Below, one piece after another: positions 1 through 8,523 of a DNA stretch of 55,028 nt; position 1 is the first letter of the stretch, and each line of letters opens with the position of its first letter. The DNA is from an uncultured Euryhalocaulis sp. GTDB lineage: Bacteria; Pseudomonadota; Alphaproteobacteria; Caulobacterales; Maricaulaceae. Below the pieces are notes generated by a model that was not told where the DNA came from, did not search any database, and worked only from the letters and a program-made list of their open reading frames with translations. The stretch is taken from positions 1-55,028 of the forward strand of contig CAJXKJ010000017.1 of NCBI GenBank assembly GCA_913055605.1, given 5' to 3'. The position numbers and the translations under genes were made by a program.

Positions 1-1
1 G

Positions 2-598
2 CTCACCTCCAACATCGGGCACCTACTGTGGAGCGGCATCGCCGAACCCACCAAGGCGCGGTCGGTCGTGCGGCACCTGATGGGTCCGCAACTGTTCGGC
101 GGCTGGGGGATCCGCACCCTCGCCACTGGGGCGCGGCGGTTCAACCCGGTCGGCTACCACACCGGTTCGGTCTGGCCGTTCGACAACTCCCTGATCGCCT
201 GGGGACTGTGGCGGTACGGCTACCGGGAGGAGGCGGCCCGGGTGGCCGGGGCGGTGCTGGAGGCGTCGCAGTACTTCGGGGCCCGGCTGCCCGAGTGCTT
301 CGCCGGCTACGACCGGTCGTTGACCAAGTACCCCGTCCCGTACTCCGCCGCGGGCAGCCCGCATGCCACCTCGGCCGGCGCGACGCTGCTGTTCCTGCGG
401 GTGCTGCTCGGTCTCGACCCCTACGACGGGGATCTGATCATCGACCCGGCCGTTTCGGAGGGGATGGGCCACATCGAGCTGCACGACATCCCGGGATGCT
501 GGGGGATGCTGGATGCGCTGGGCCGGGGCCGGCGGGACCTCGCCCGGCCGCGTCGCCGCACCCGCCGCCCCGGTGACCCGCTGCGGGCGGCGCTGTGA
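2..598 (+). CDS. Glycogen-debranching-type glucosidase, C-terminal part (5' truncated)
   Basis: The reading frame is open from the first bases of the window and ends in TGA, so only the last ~198 residues are present. The blocks SNIGHLLWSGIA, GWGIRTLA and YHTGSVWPFDNSLIAWGL are typical of the C-terminal (alpha/alpha)6 barrel of amylo-alpha-1,6-glucosidase/glycogen-debranching proteins, which cleave alpha-glucosidic linkages in storage or exported glucans. The stop overlaps the next start (GTGA), as in a tight operon. Third-position G/C bias and wording (gcc/ggg/cgg-rich) look actinobacterial rather than like the alphaproteobacterial genes that follow, and this fragment lies left of a probable assembly junction near 706-728. 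The family is fairly sure; the exact substrate is not. Confidence 0.75.
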   Translation, partial: LTSNIGHLLWSGIAEPTKARSVVRHLMGPQLFGGWGIRTLATGARRFNPVGYHTGSVWPFDNSLIAWGLWRYGYREEAARVAGAVLEASQYFGARLPECFAGYDRSLTKYPVPYSAAGSPHATSAGATLLFLRVLLGLDPYDGDLIIDPAVSEGMGHIELHDIPGCWGMLDALGRGRRDLARPRRRTRRPGDPLRAAL

Positions 599-728
599 CC
601 TCGCCGTCTGTCACCGCTACCACGACTTGGCGCAACTGGTCCGGTGGGTTGACCTTCGAGCCGGCCACGGTGGCCCGGCCGGAGTCGGTCGCCGCGCTGT
701 GCCGCGTCCTGCGCGCCGCCGCCGGTGA
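595..728 (+). CDS. FAD-linked lactone oxidase-type protein, N-terminal fragment
   Basis: A GTG start overlaps the preceding stop (GTGA). The ~44 readable residues contain WRNWSGGLTFEPATVARPES followed by a SVAALCRVLRAAA segment. This is the opening of D-arabinono-/L-gulono-1,4-lactone oxidase-like flavoproteins: an N-W-(S/A)-G start, then a P-x-S-V motif leading into the FAD-binding PCMH fold. The coding sense then stops: from about position 728 the frame reads antisense through a ThDP enzyme with no FAD-binding motif. The 3' part is therefore missing because of the junction, not because of a stop codon. Inference: actinobacterial origin, contiguous with the glucosidase fragment upstream. Confidence 0.55.
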
Positions 729-1356
729 AGATCATCGGCGCTTTCGCATGGTTCAGCAGCGCCGCCGCTTCGGCGATGGCGTCCGGGTCCGGGTCCGGCG
801 CGGGAAGGGGCGGCAGGGTGAAGGCCTCCGGAACCCCGGCCGCTTGGGTAAAGAAATCCCAGGGCGCCTCCAGCGCCACAGGGCCCGGCCGCCCACTGGT
901 CATTTCCTGGAAGGCGCGCGCGATCATCGCCGGCGCCTCGCTCGGATGCTCGATCCGCGCCGCCCATTTGGTGAAGCCGCGCATGACGCCCAGCTGGTCG
1001 CGCATCTCGTGCAGCGCCCCGCGCTCGCGGCCCAGGAACGCCTCGCTCACCTGTCCGGTCAGCATCAGCACCGGCGCGTTGGCGCCATAGGCGGTCAGCA
1101 TGGCGGCGGAGGCGTTCAGCATGCCCGGCCCCGGCACCACCGCGCAGACCTGCGGCTTTCCGGTCGCGCGCGCCGCGCCGAACGCCATATAGGCGCTGCC
1201 CTGTTCATGACGCGCGCCGATCACCTTCATGCCGGCCCGCGCGAACGCGTCGAACAGGCCATAGAGCTGCACCCCCGGAAGGCCGAAAACCTGATCCACG
1301 CCATGGGCCTTCAGGCCGCTGACAATGGCGTCCCCGCCGGTCATCCGCTGGATCAT
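706..1356 (-). CDS. Thiamine-diphosphate-dependent enzyme, N-terminal part (3' truncated)
   Basis: The N-terminal PYR domain of the acetolactate synthase/benzoylformate decarboxylase superfamily is visible: GLPGVQLYGLFDAF, then the activating Glu in RHEQGSAYMA, VVPGPGMLNA, and the start of the central domain at APMIFTGGGAQDA. About 217 residues are present of a usual ~530-560; the TPP-binding GDG...N motif is lost. I chose the ATG at 1356 because GGAG lies 6 nt upstream; a longer in-frame start at 1413 lacks support. The gene lies downstream of and co-directional with the PobR-like regulator, so it may belong to an aromatic or 2-keto-acid catabolic unit. The truncation coincides with the change to actinobacterial sequence. 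Confidence 0.8.
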
Positions 1357-1429
1357 TTTCGCTCCGTTATCCTCGACAGGGTCCTGTTGAACCCAGCGCG
1401 GCGCGGCGCGCAAGGTCCGGCGCGCCGCC

Positions 1430-2317
1430 TCATTCAGCAGGCGCCGTCATCGCTGCTTCCGCACGGAAGCGCCGGGGCGGCGCGCCGCATTCGCGCGTGA
1501 AGAAGCGGGAAAAATAGGCCGGGTCGCTGAAGCCCAGATAGTGCGCGACCTCGCCGATGCTCATGTCCGAATAGCGCATCACCCGCTGCGCCTCGAGCGC
1601 CAGCCGGCTCTGCAGGATGCGCACCGGCGACGCCCCGGCCACCCGCCGGCAGGCCAGGCGAAGCCGCCCCGGGCTCACGCCCAGCTCCCCCGCGCACCAT
1701 TCGACGGACGGGTGCGCCCGGAAATGCGCCTCCACCAGCTGGCGATAGCGCGCGACCAGCACCGCCTGCGGCCCCGGCGCGGCGTGCGAGGCGCGCTCGG
1801 CCTCGGCGCGCAGGCGCAGCGCCTCCACCAGCACGATGGAAAGCTGCGCCTCTGCCATCATGTCGTGTCCGGCCGTGTTCCAGGACAGCTCGCGGCCCAG
1901 CGCCGTCATCGCATCGCCCAGCCGCGCTCCGTGCAACGGCGCCGCCCACACGCCTTCGCCCGCCATCTGCGCCAGCGCCGGCTCCCGCCCGGCGATCAGG
2001 CGGAAAAAAGCCTCCGAAAACGTCAGAATCCGCCCCGTTGTCTCCGCCACCCAGTGGAAGCCGTGCACCGCCCCGGCCGGCGCCAGGATGGCCTGCGGCG
2101 CGGCGAACTCCATTTGCGCGCCGTCGGCGTGGATCACCCCGCCGCCGCTGGAAATCTCGAAAACATGGTGCAGGTCGGCGTGCGAATGCGGCTGGATTTT
2201 CCAGTCCGCCGGCCGGCTGCGCACCTCCAGGAACTCCAAATGCGCGAACCGCTCCCCCGCCGGGCGCGGCGGCTCTCCATACAGGAAAAACGTATCGATT
2301 TCAGGACTTCTCGCCAT
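1430..2317 (-). CDS. pobR: AraC-family regulator, PobR-like
   Basis: 295 residues. The N-terminal half looks like a cupin-type effector domain (IQPHSHADLHHVFEI). The C-terminal ~100 residues hold the two AraC helix-turn-helix motifs, including the conserved MSIGEVAHYLGFSDPAYFSR segment. It is transcribed divergently from the 4-hydroxybenzoate hydroxylase gene, the standard arrangement for PobR, which activates pobA in response to 4-hydroxybenzoate. The function as a pobA activator is inferred from family and position. The 146-bp divergent region carries a perfect inverted repeat (2352-2370) that could be its site. Confidence 0.8.
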   Translation of the reverse strand: MARSPEIDTFFLYGEPPRPAGERFAHLEFLEVRSRPADWKIQPHSHADLHHVFEISSGGGVIHADGAQMEFAAPQAILAPAGAVHGFHWVAETTGRILTFSEAFFRLIAGREPALAQMAGEGVWAAPLHGARLGDAMTALGRELSWNTAGHDMMAEAQLSIVLVEALRLRAEAERASHAAPGPQAVLVARYRQLVEAHFRAHPSVEWCAGELGVSPGRLRLACRRVAGASPVRILQSRLALEAQRVMRYSDMSIGEVAHYLGFSDPAYFSRFFTRECGAPPRRFRAEAAMTAPAE

Positions 2318-2351
2318 GGCGCGCGCCGTATCTCGTGCCGAGTTAGGTCGA

Positions 2352-2370
2352 CGAAAAGTACAAGTTTTCG
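2352..2370. promoter_or_regulatory. Inverted repeat in the pobR-pobA divergent region
   Basis: CGAAAA (2352-2357) and TTTTCG (2365-2370) form a perfect 6-bp inverted repeat with a 7-bp spacer. It lies 35 bp from the pobR start and 94 bp from the pobA start in an otherwise GC-rich intergenic region. The position suits an operator for the AraC-type regulator, but no footprint or consensus supports this. Confidence 0.35.
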
Positions 2371-2463
2371 CGCGCTCCGTCCATGGCGTGCGCGCGCGGT
2401 CCGCCTAGGCTCGCGGTCAGGCGCGCCGGCCCCCGGCGCGCGCGGTTCAGGGACGGCCCGGAC

Positions 2464-3651
2464 ATGGCGCGGACACAGGTCGCAATCATCGGTGCGGGCC
2501 CTTCCGGCCTGCTCCTGTCGCAGCTGCTCGATCTGGCGGGCATCGACAATGTCGTGCTGGAGCGGCGCACCCGCCAATATGTGGAAAGCCGCATCCGCGC
2601 CGGCGTGCTGGAGCAGGGGACGGCGGACCTGCTGACCCGCGCGGGGGTCGATGCGCGTATGAAGCGCGAGGGCATCGTCCACGACCATATCGGCCTGGCC
2701 TTCGGGGAGCGGGAGGAACGGATCGACCTCACCGCCCATACCGGCGCCAGCGTCATCATCTATGGCCAGACCGAGATCCAGCACGATCTGTTCGAGGCGC
2801 GCGCCGCCCGCGGCGGGACCATCGTGTTCGAGGCGGAGGACGTCACGCCGCTGGATTTCGACACGGCTGCGCCGCGCGTCACCTACCGAAAGGACGGCCT
2901 GACCCACACGCTGGACTGCGATGTCATCGCCGGCTGCGACGGCTATCACGGCGTCTGCCGCGCGTCGGTCCCGGAGTCGGCGCTGAAGACCTATGAGCTG
3001 GTCTATCCGTTCGGCTGGCTGGGCGTGCTGGCCGACCCCCCGCCGGTGTCGCCGCACGCGGTGACCTATGTCAGCAACGACCGCGGCTTCGCCCTCTGCT
3101 CCATGCGCTCGATGAGCCGAAGCCGCTATTACATCCAGTGCGCGCTGGAGGACGACGTCGCGCAATGGAGCGACGCGGCCTTCTGGGACGAGCTTCGCCG
3201 CCGCCTGCCGTCCTCGCTGGCCGAGCCGCTGGTCACCGGCGCGTCCATCGAAAAATCCATCGCCCCGCTGCGCAGCTTCGTGGCCGAGCCGATGCGCTTC
3301 GGCGCGCTGTTCCTGGCCGGGGACTCCGCCCACATCGTGCCGCCGACCGGGGCAAAGGGGCTGAACCTCGCCGCCGCCGACGTCCGCGTGCTGGCCGACG
3401 CCCTGGCGCAATTCTACGGCGAAAAGGACTCCGCGGGCCTCGCCGCCTATTCGGACCGCTGCCTGCGCCGCGTCTGGCGGGCCGAACGCTTCTCCTGGCA
3501 GCTCACCATGCTCACCCACAAATTCTCCGACGACGATTTCAATCGCCGCATGCAGGTGGCGGAGCTGGACTATCTGACCTCCAGCGAGGCCGGGGCGAAA
3601 TCGGTCGCCGAAAACTATACCGGCGTGGCCCTGGAGGCGGCGGAGGGCTAG
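2464..3651 (+). CDS. pobA: 4-hydroxybenzoate 3-monooxygenase
   Basis: Flavin-dependent hydroxylase that converts 4-hydroxybenzoate to protocatechuate with NADPH and O2, feeding the beta-ketoadipate pathway. 395 residues, the usual length (~394). Class A flavoprotein motifs are in place: the GAGPSG Rossmann loop at residues 10-15, the DG motif in CDGYHGVCR, and the second FAD motif GDSAHIVPPTGAKGLNLA near residue 286. YGQTEIQHDL matches the substrate-pocket region of PobA. The ATG at 2464 gives the family-typical MARTQVAIIGAGPSG start; an upstream in-frame start at 2383 adds non-homologous sequence. It is divergent from the PobR-like gene; no pca genes are in the window. Confidence 0.95.
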   Translation: MARTQVAIIGAGPSGLLLSQLLDLAGIDNVVLERRTRQYVESRIRAGVLEQGTADLLTRAGVDARMKREGIVHDHIGLAFGEREERIDLTAHTGASVIIYGQTEIQHDLFEARAARGGTIVFEAEDVTPLDFDTAAPRVTYRKDGLTHTLDCDVIAGCDGYHGVCRASVPESALKTYELVYPFGWLGVLADPPPVSPHAVTYVSNDRGFALCSMRSMSRSRYYIQCALEDDVAQWSDAAFWDELRRRLPSSLAEPLVTGASIEKSIAPLRSFVAEPMRFGALFLAGDSAHIVPPTGAKGLNLAAADVRVLADALAQFYGEKDSAGLAAYSDRCLRRVWRAERFSWQLTMLTHKFSDDDFNRRMQVAELDYLTSSEAGAKSVAENYTGVALEAAEG

Positions 3652-3739
3652 TCGCGCGTCATAGTTAACGCGCCATCAACCATAACCGCGCCACCCTGAC
3701 CGCTGGCGGAAACCGTTTGCGGGAGAGGGGCGCGCGGCC

Positions 3740-4936
3740 ATGCGCATTCTCGACATCATGATTGCCTGCACCTATGCGCTCGCCTCCGGCGTGCTGGGGC
3801 TCGGGTTGGTGCGGCTTGCGGGCGTCGACCCGACGGCGGGCCTGGCCGCCGGCGGGCTGCTGTTGATCCTGTGCGCCGACATGCACGCCGCGGGCGGCAA
3901 CCGGCGCGCGGTCGCTGCGCTCACCGCGCAGCTGAAATCGCTGCACGATGCGCACGAGACCCTGAAGAACGAGACCGCCGCCCGGCTGGAGCGGATCGAG
4001 AGCGAGCCCGACACGCGCGGCGAAGAGCGCGAACGCGTCCTGATGTCGGAAATGAAGGTGCTGGAGGATCTGGTGCGCCGCCTGTCGGACCAGGCCCCGG
4101 CCCCCGCCGCCAGCCAGACCGAACGGCGCAGCCGCGGCGAGCTTCTGCAGACCGTGCGCAACGCGCTGGAGGAGAACCGGGTCGACCTCTATCTCCAGCC
4201 GATCGTCACGCTGCCCCAGCGGCGCGTGCGCCATTATGAGAGCTTCACCCGCCTGCGCCGCGCCAGCGGAGAGATCATAACGCCCGGCGAATTCCTGGGC
4301 GTGGCGCAGGAGGCCGGCCTGCTGACCGCCATCGACAATATGCTGCTGTTCCGCTGCGTACAGATCGTGCGCAAGCTGGCGCAGAAAGAGCGGCGCGTCG
4401 GCGTGTTCTGCAATGTCTCGGTCGACTCGCTGGCCGATCCGGACTTCTTCCCGCAATTCATCGATTTCATGCGCCGCAACGCGGACCTCGCGGACTCGCT
4501 GGTGTTCGAGATCGGCCAGGACGATTTCGAGACCCGCTCGCTGGAGGCCGCGCGCGGCATCGCCCGCCTGCACGATTTCGGCTTCCGCTTCTCCATCGAC
4601 CACGTGGAGTCGCTGGACGCCGATTTCCAGGAGATGCAGCGCGCCGGCGTGAAATTCTTCAAGGCGCCCGGCCGCCTGCTGGCCCAGGCGCTGGCGGAGG
4701 GCGGGGAGATCGGCGGCGTCGCGGCCGAGGACTACGCCGCAAACCTCGCCCGCTTCGGGATCGAGCTGATCGCAGAGAAGATCGAGGACGAGCCCACTGT
4801 AGTGGAGGTGCTGGAGTTCGATGTCGGGCTCGGCCAGGGCCATCTGTTCGGCGAGCCCCGCCCGATCCGCGATTCCGCGATGGGCGAGGCCCCCGCGCCG
4901 GCCTCTGTGGTCACACCGCTGCGCGCCGCGAGTTAA
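3740..4936 (+). CDS. tipF: TipF-like protein: membrane anchor, coiled coil, degenerate EAL domain
   Basis: 398 residues: two N-terminal membrane segments (roughly 5-25 and 30-48), a charged coiled-coil stretch (~60-120), then an EAL-type domain (~135-375). In Caulobacter, TipF is a c-di-GMP-binding flagellar assembly factor rather than an active phosphodiesterase. The EAL signature reads ESFTR (Glu at residue 167); the DDFG metal loop is replaced by SIDHVESL; FEIGQD and IAEKIED keep single acidic positions; the terminal QGHLFGEPRP box is kept. This fits a non-catalytic c-di-GMP sensor. Assignment rests on architecture and lineage; no flagellar gene lies nearby in this window. Confidence 0.75.
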   Translation: MRILDIMIACTYALASGVLGLGLVRLAGVDPTAGLAAGGLLLILCADMHAAGGNRRAVAALTAQLKSLHDAHETLKNETAARLERIESEPDTRGEERERVLMSEMKVLEDLVRRLSDQAPAPAASQTERRSRGELLQTVRNALEENRVDLYLQPIVTLPQRRVRHYESFTRLRRASGEIITPGEFLGVAQEAGLLTAIDNMLLFRCVQIVRKLAQKERRVGVFCNVSVDSLADPDFFPQFIDFMRRNADLADSLVFEIGQDDFETRSLEAARGIARLHDFGFRFSIDHVESLDADFQEMQRAGVKFFKAPGRLLAQALAEGGEIGGVAAEDYAANLARFGIELIAEKIEDEPTVVEVLEFDVGLGQGHLFGEPRPIRDSAMGEAPAPASVVTPLRAAS

Positions 4937-4979
4937 CGCGCTATACAAGCGGTCCCTCTCTGCAATGTGGGTCGCCGCC

Positions 4980-7148
4980 ATGTCCTTCCGCCGCTTCGCC
5001 TGTCTTCCCGCCCTCGCTTTCGCCGCCTCGTCCGCTTATGCGGCCGAGGGGATGTGGCGGCCCGACCAGATGCCGGCGCTGGCCGACGAACTGGCCGAAA
5101 AGGGGCTGGAGCTTCCGGCGGAGCAGCTGTCCGAGCTGACCCAGTGGCCGATGCAGGCGGTGATCAGCCTCGGCAACTGCACCGCGTCCTTCGTCTCGCC
5201 GCAGGGCCTGGTGGTGACCAACCATCACTGCGCCTACGGCTCGATCCAGTACAATTCGGACGCCGAGCACAATTATATCGAGGACGGTTTCCTCGCCCCC
5301 GACATGGCGGGCGAACTGCCCGCCGCGCCGGGCAGCCGCGTCTATGTCACCACGCAGATCGAGGACGTCACCGGCGTGGTGATGGAGGGCCTCACCGGCG
5401 AGACGCCGCCGCGCGAGCGCTACCAGATCGTGGAGGACCGCCGCAAAGCCCTGATCGCATCCTGCGAGGAGACGCCGGGCGTCCGCTGCGACGTCGCCAT
5501 GTTCAATGGCGGGGAGGAATTCCGCCTGATCACGCGGCTGGAAATCCGCGACGTGCGGCTGGTCTACGCCCCGCCGCGCGCCATCGGCACCTATGGCGGC
5601 GACATCGATAACTGGATGTGGCCGCGCCATACCGGCGACTGGTCCTTCTATCGCGCCTATGTCGGGCCGGACGGCCAGCCCGCAGATTTCTCCGAGGCCA
5701 ATGTCCCCTACGAGCCGGAATCGTTCCTGACCGTCTCCTCCGCCGGGCTGGGCGAGGGCGATTTCGTGATGGCCGCCGGCTATCCGGGCTCCACCTCCCG
5801 CTACGCCCGCCTGGCGGAGGTGCGCGACGCCTTCGGCCGCTCCTATCCGCTGCGCAAGGCGCTCTATGAGGGCTGGGCCGATACCATCATGGCGGCGTCG
5901 GAGGACGATCCCGACGCCCGCATCGCCTACGCCTCGCTTCTCGCCTCCATCAACAACGCCACGAAGAATTATGGCGGCCAGCTGGAGGGCGCGGAAAAGG
6001 TCGGGCTGGAAGCCCGCCGCGCCGCCCGCGAGGCGGAGCTGGACGCCTGGATCGCCGCCGATCCGGACCGCGTCGGCCGCTACGCCCAGGCCGTCGCGGA
6101 CATGGACGTGGAGATCGCCAAGGCCCAGGCGGTGCAGGACCGGCATTTCTGGTACGGCCAGATCACGCGCCCGGCGCTGCTGTCCGCCGCCCAGTCGCTC
6201 TACCGCCTGGCCAAAGAGCGCCAGAAGCCGGACGCCGAGCGCGAGCCCGGCTATCAGGAGCGGGACATCACTTTCTTCCGCAACGATCTGGAGCAGATCG
6301 ACCGCCGCTTCGACGCCGACGTCGATCTGGCCGCCTGGCTCTATTTCCTGAACGAGTACCGGCAGGCCGGGGAGTCCGGCCGCGTCGCCGCCTACGATTC
6401 CGCGCTCGGCCTGACGCCGGACGCCTCGTCCAGCGACCTGGCCGCCCGGCTGGCGGACTATTACGCCGAAACCGGCCTGACAGACCCCGAAACGCGTTTG
6501 GCCTGGATGGAGGCGAGCCCCGAAGAGTTCGAGGCCTCCGCCGACCCGTTCATCCGCCTGGCCGTCGCGCTCTACGACACCGACATCGCCATCGAGGAAG
6601 AGAGCAAGACCCTCTCCGGCGCGATGCTGGCGCTGGAGCCCCGCTATATGGACGCGATCACCGCCTGGCAGGATTCGCTCGGCCGCCCGGTCTATCCCGA
6701 CGCCAACTCCACCCTGCGCATCACCTATGGGGAGGTGGCGCCCGCCTGTGCGCGCGACGGTCTCTGCTACACCGCGTTCACGACGCTGGAGGGCATCGCC
6801 GAAAAACACACCGGCGAGGACCCGTTCAACGCCCCGGCGCGCGAGCTGGAGCTGATCGCGCAGAGCTATTACGGCGACTACGCGCTGGACAGCATCGGCT
6901 CGGTGCCGGTCGATTTCCTCTCCACGCTGGACTCCACCGGCGGCAATTCCGGCTCCCCGACCTTCAACGGGCGGGGGGAGCTAGTCGGCCTCTTGTTCGA
7001 CGGCACGTATGAATCGATCAATTCGGACTGGGATTTCGCGCTGGACATCACCCGCACCATCCATGTCGACACCCGCTACATGCTGTGGGTCATGGACTAT
7101 GTCGACAATGCGGACTGGCTGATCGACGAGATGACGCTGGCGCGCTAG
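4980..7148 (+). CDS. S46-family dipeptidyl-peptidase, secreted
   Basis: Periplasmic serine exopeptidase releasing N-terminal dipeptides. 722 residues from ATG 4980, beginning with a signal peptide (MSFRRFACLPALAFAASSAYA); an in-frame ATG at 4965 is possible and no strong ribosome site separates them. Triad blocks of the chymotrypsin-like fold are all present: His in TNHHCAYGS (residues 82/83), Asp in the GGDIDNWMWPRHTGDW block, and Ser in TGGNSGSPTF near the C terminus, with the family's helical insertion between. The residue after FD in LLFDGTYE is Gly; in the characterised family Gly here goes with hydrophobic P1 preference (DPP7-type) and Arg with acidic preference (DPP11-type), so a DPP7-like specificity is inferred. 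Confidence 0.93.
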   Translation: MSFRRFACLPALAFAASSAYAAEGMWRPDQMPALADELAEKGLELPAEQLSELTQWPMQAVISLGNCTASFVSPQGLVVTNHHCAYGSIQYNSDAEHNYIEDGFLAPDMAGELPAAPGSRVYVTTQIEDVTGVVMEGLTGETPPRERYQIVEDRRKALIASCEETPGVRCDVAMFNGGEEFRLITRLEIRDVRLVYAPPRAIGTYGGDIDNWMWPRHTGDWSFYRAYVGPDGQPADFSEANVPYEPESFLTVSSAGLGEGDFVMAAGYPGSTSRYARLAEVRDAFGRSYPLRKALYEGWADTIMAASEDDPDARIAYASLLASINNATKNYGGQLEGAEKVGLEARRAAREAELDAWIAADPDRVGRYAQAVADMDVEIAKAQAVQDRHFWYGQITRPALLSAAQSLYRLAKERQKPDAEREPGYQERDITFFRNDLEQIDRRFDADVDLAAWLYFLNEYRQAGESGRVAAYDSALGLTPDASSSDLAARLADYYAETGLTDPETRLAWMEASPEEFEASADPFIRLAVALYDTDIAIEEESKTLSGAMLALEPRYMDAITAWQDSLGRPVYPDANSTLRITYGEVAPACARDGLCYTAFTTLEGIAEKHTGEDPFNAPARELELIAQSYYGDYALDSIGSVPVDFLSTLDSTGGNSGSPTFNGRGELVGLLFDGTYESINSDWDFALDITRTIHVDTRYMLWVMDYVDNADWLIDEMTLAR

Positions 7149-7159
7149 ACGCGGGCGCC

Positions 7160-8017
7160 ATGACCCATCCGGAAATCGCCGATCTCGGCGCGATCGCGCC
7201 GCATTACGACGCCCTGCTGTGCGACGTCTGGGGCGTGATCCATAACGGCCGCAGCCCCTTTCTGCCCGCCTGCGAGGCGCTGCAGCGCTTCCGGGCGGAG
7301 CGGGGGCCGGTGGTCCTGATCACCAATTCGCCCCGGCCGTCGCCCGAAATCCCCGCCCAGTTCCGCCAGATCGGCGTGCCGGACGGGGTGTGCGACGCCA
7401 TCGTCACCTCCGGCGACGTCACCCGGGCGGAGCTGGAAAAGCGCGCCGGCCAGCGCTTTTTCAAGATCGGCCCCGGCCGGGACGAGCCCATCTATCGCGG
7501 TCTCGACCTGATCGACGCGCCGCTGGACCAGGCCGATTTCATCTCCTGCACCGGCCTGAACGACGACATGACCGAACAGCCGGAGGATTATCGCGCCCTG
7601 CTGGACGGCGCGGCGGCGCGCGGTCTGGCGATGGTCTGCGCCAACCCGGACATCGTCGTCCATGTCGGGGACCGGCTGATCCCCTGCGCCGGCGCGCTGG
7701 CGCAAATCCATGCCGAGGCCGGCGGGACGGTCGTCATGGCGGGCAAGCCGCACCGGCCGATCTATGATCTGACGCTGCAGCGCCTGACCGAAATCGCCGG
7801 CGCCCCGGTGGCGGCGGACCGGATCGTGGTCGTGGGCGACGGCATCGCCACCGACGTCGCCGGCGGCAACGCCGCCGGGCTGGACGTGGATTTCATCGCC
7901 GGGGGCGTCCATCGCGGCGCGCTGGGCGAGGGCGGGGCGGACGCCCGGGCCGTGGCGGCGGAGCTCGCCCGCGCCGGGGCGCACGCCCGCTGGGCCGCCG
8001 CTGCGCTCGCCTGGTGA
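7160..8017 (+). CDS. HAD-superfamily class IIA hydrolase
   Basis: 285 residues. Motif I is LLCDVWGVIHNG (nucleophile Asp ~24), motif II is LITNS, and the C-terminal motif is VVGDGIATDVAGG. This is the NagD/PGP-like class IIA layout with the large C2 cap in the middle, and it matches the alphaproteobacterial subgroup sometimes annotated as TIGR01459. Members are phosphatases of small phosphorylated metabolites; the substrate of this subgroup is not established. It starts 12 bp after the peptidase stop, so it is probably co-transcribed. The ATG at 7160 is preferred to an upstream in-frame start lying within the peptidase gene. Confidence 0.88.
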   Translation: MTHPEIADLGAIAPHYDALLCDVWGVIHNGRSPFLPACEALQRFRAERGPVVLITNSPRPSPEIPAQFRQIGVPDGVCDAIVTSGDVTRAELEKRAGQRFFKIGPGRDEPIYRGLDLIDAPLDQADFISCTGLNDDMTEQPEDYRALLDGAAARGLAMVCANPDIVVHVGDRLIPCAGALAQIHAEAGGTVVMAGKPHRPIYDLTLQRLTEIAGAPVAADRIVVVGDGIATDVAGGNAAGLDVDFIAGGVHRGALGEGGADARAVAAELARAGAHARWAAAALAW

Positions 8018-8084
8018 TGCGCGCGTTTGCCTTGGGGGCCTCGCACGCTACAACCGGCGCCGGGCAGCGCCTGAGGAGACGCGC

Positions 8085-8516
8085 GTGGCGGTGAAACAGC
8101 TCTATCTGGAAGATCTGGAAGTCGGCATGAGCGCCGAGTCCGACCATCTGGTCGACGACGCGGCGGTGCGCGCCTTCGCCGAGGTCTGCGGCGACTTCAA
8201 CCCGCTCCATATGGACGAGGAATACGCAAAGACCACGATCTTCGGCGGCCGCATCGCGCACGGGGCGCTCTCGGCCTCCTATCTGTCCGCGGTCCTGGGC
8301 AACCAGCTGCCCGGGCCGGGCGCGGTCTTCCTGGAGATGAACATGCGCTTCCGCCGTCCGGTGCGGATCGGAGAGACGGTGACCGCCCGCGTCGAGGTTG
8401 GCGAGATCAACGAGGGCACCGGCCGCGTCACCATGAAGTGCCAGTGTCTCGTCGGCGGCAAGGCCGTGGTGAAAGGCGAGACGCTGGTGAAGGTGAACCG
8501 CCGTCCGGCGGACTGA
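8085..8516 (+). CDS. MaoC-like (R)-specific enoyl-CoA hydratase
   Basis: 143 residues, hot-dog fold. The hydratase-2 signature is complete: GDFNPLHMDEEYA followed by FGGRIAHGALSAS, giving the Asp/His catalytic pair. The family hydrates trans-2-enoyl-CoA to (R)-3-hydroxyacyl-CoA and can feed polyhydroxyalkanoate or fatty-acid routes; the acyl-chain preference cannot be read here. The start is GTG at 8085, preceded by GAGGAG at proper spacing. It sits 7 bp upstream of ribF and is presumably in the same transcript. Confidence 0.88.
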   Translation: MAVKQLYLEDLEVGMSAESDHLVDDAAVRAFAEVCGDFNPLHMDEEYAKTTIFGGRIAHGALSASYLSAVLGNQLPGPGAVFLEMNMRFRRPVRIGETVTARVEVGEINEGTGRVTMKCQCLVGGKAVVKGETLVKVNRRPAD

Positions 8517-8523
8517 CCCAGCC

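Noticed and set aside
3654-3673. GCGCGT/ACGCGC hairpin after pobA as a terminator
   Set aside because: The arms pair but no T-run follows on either strand, so termination is not supported.
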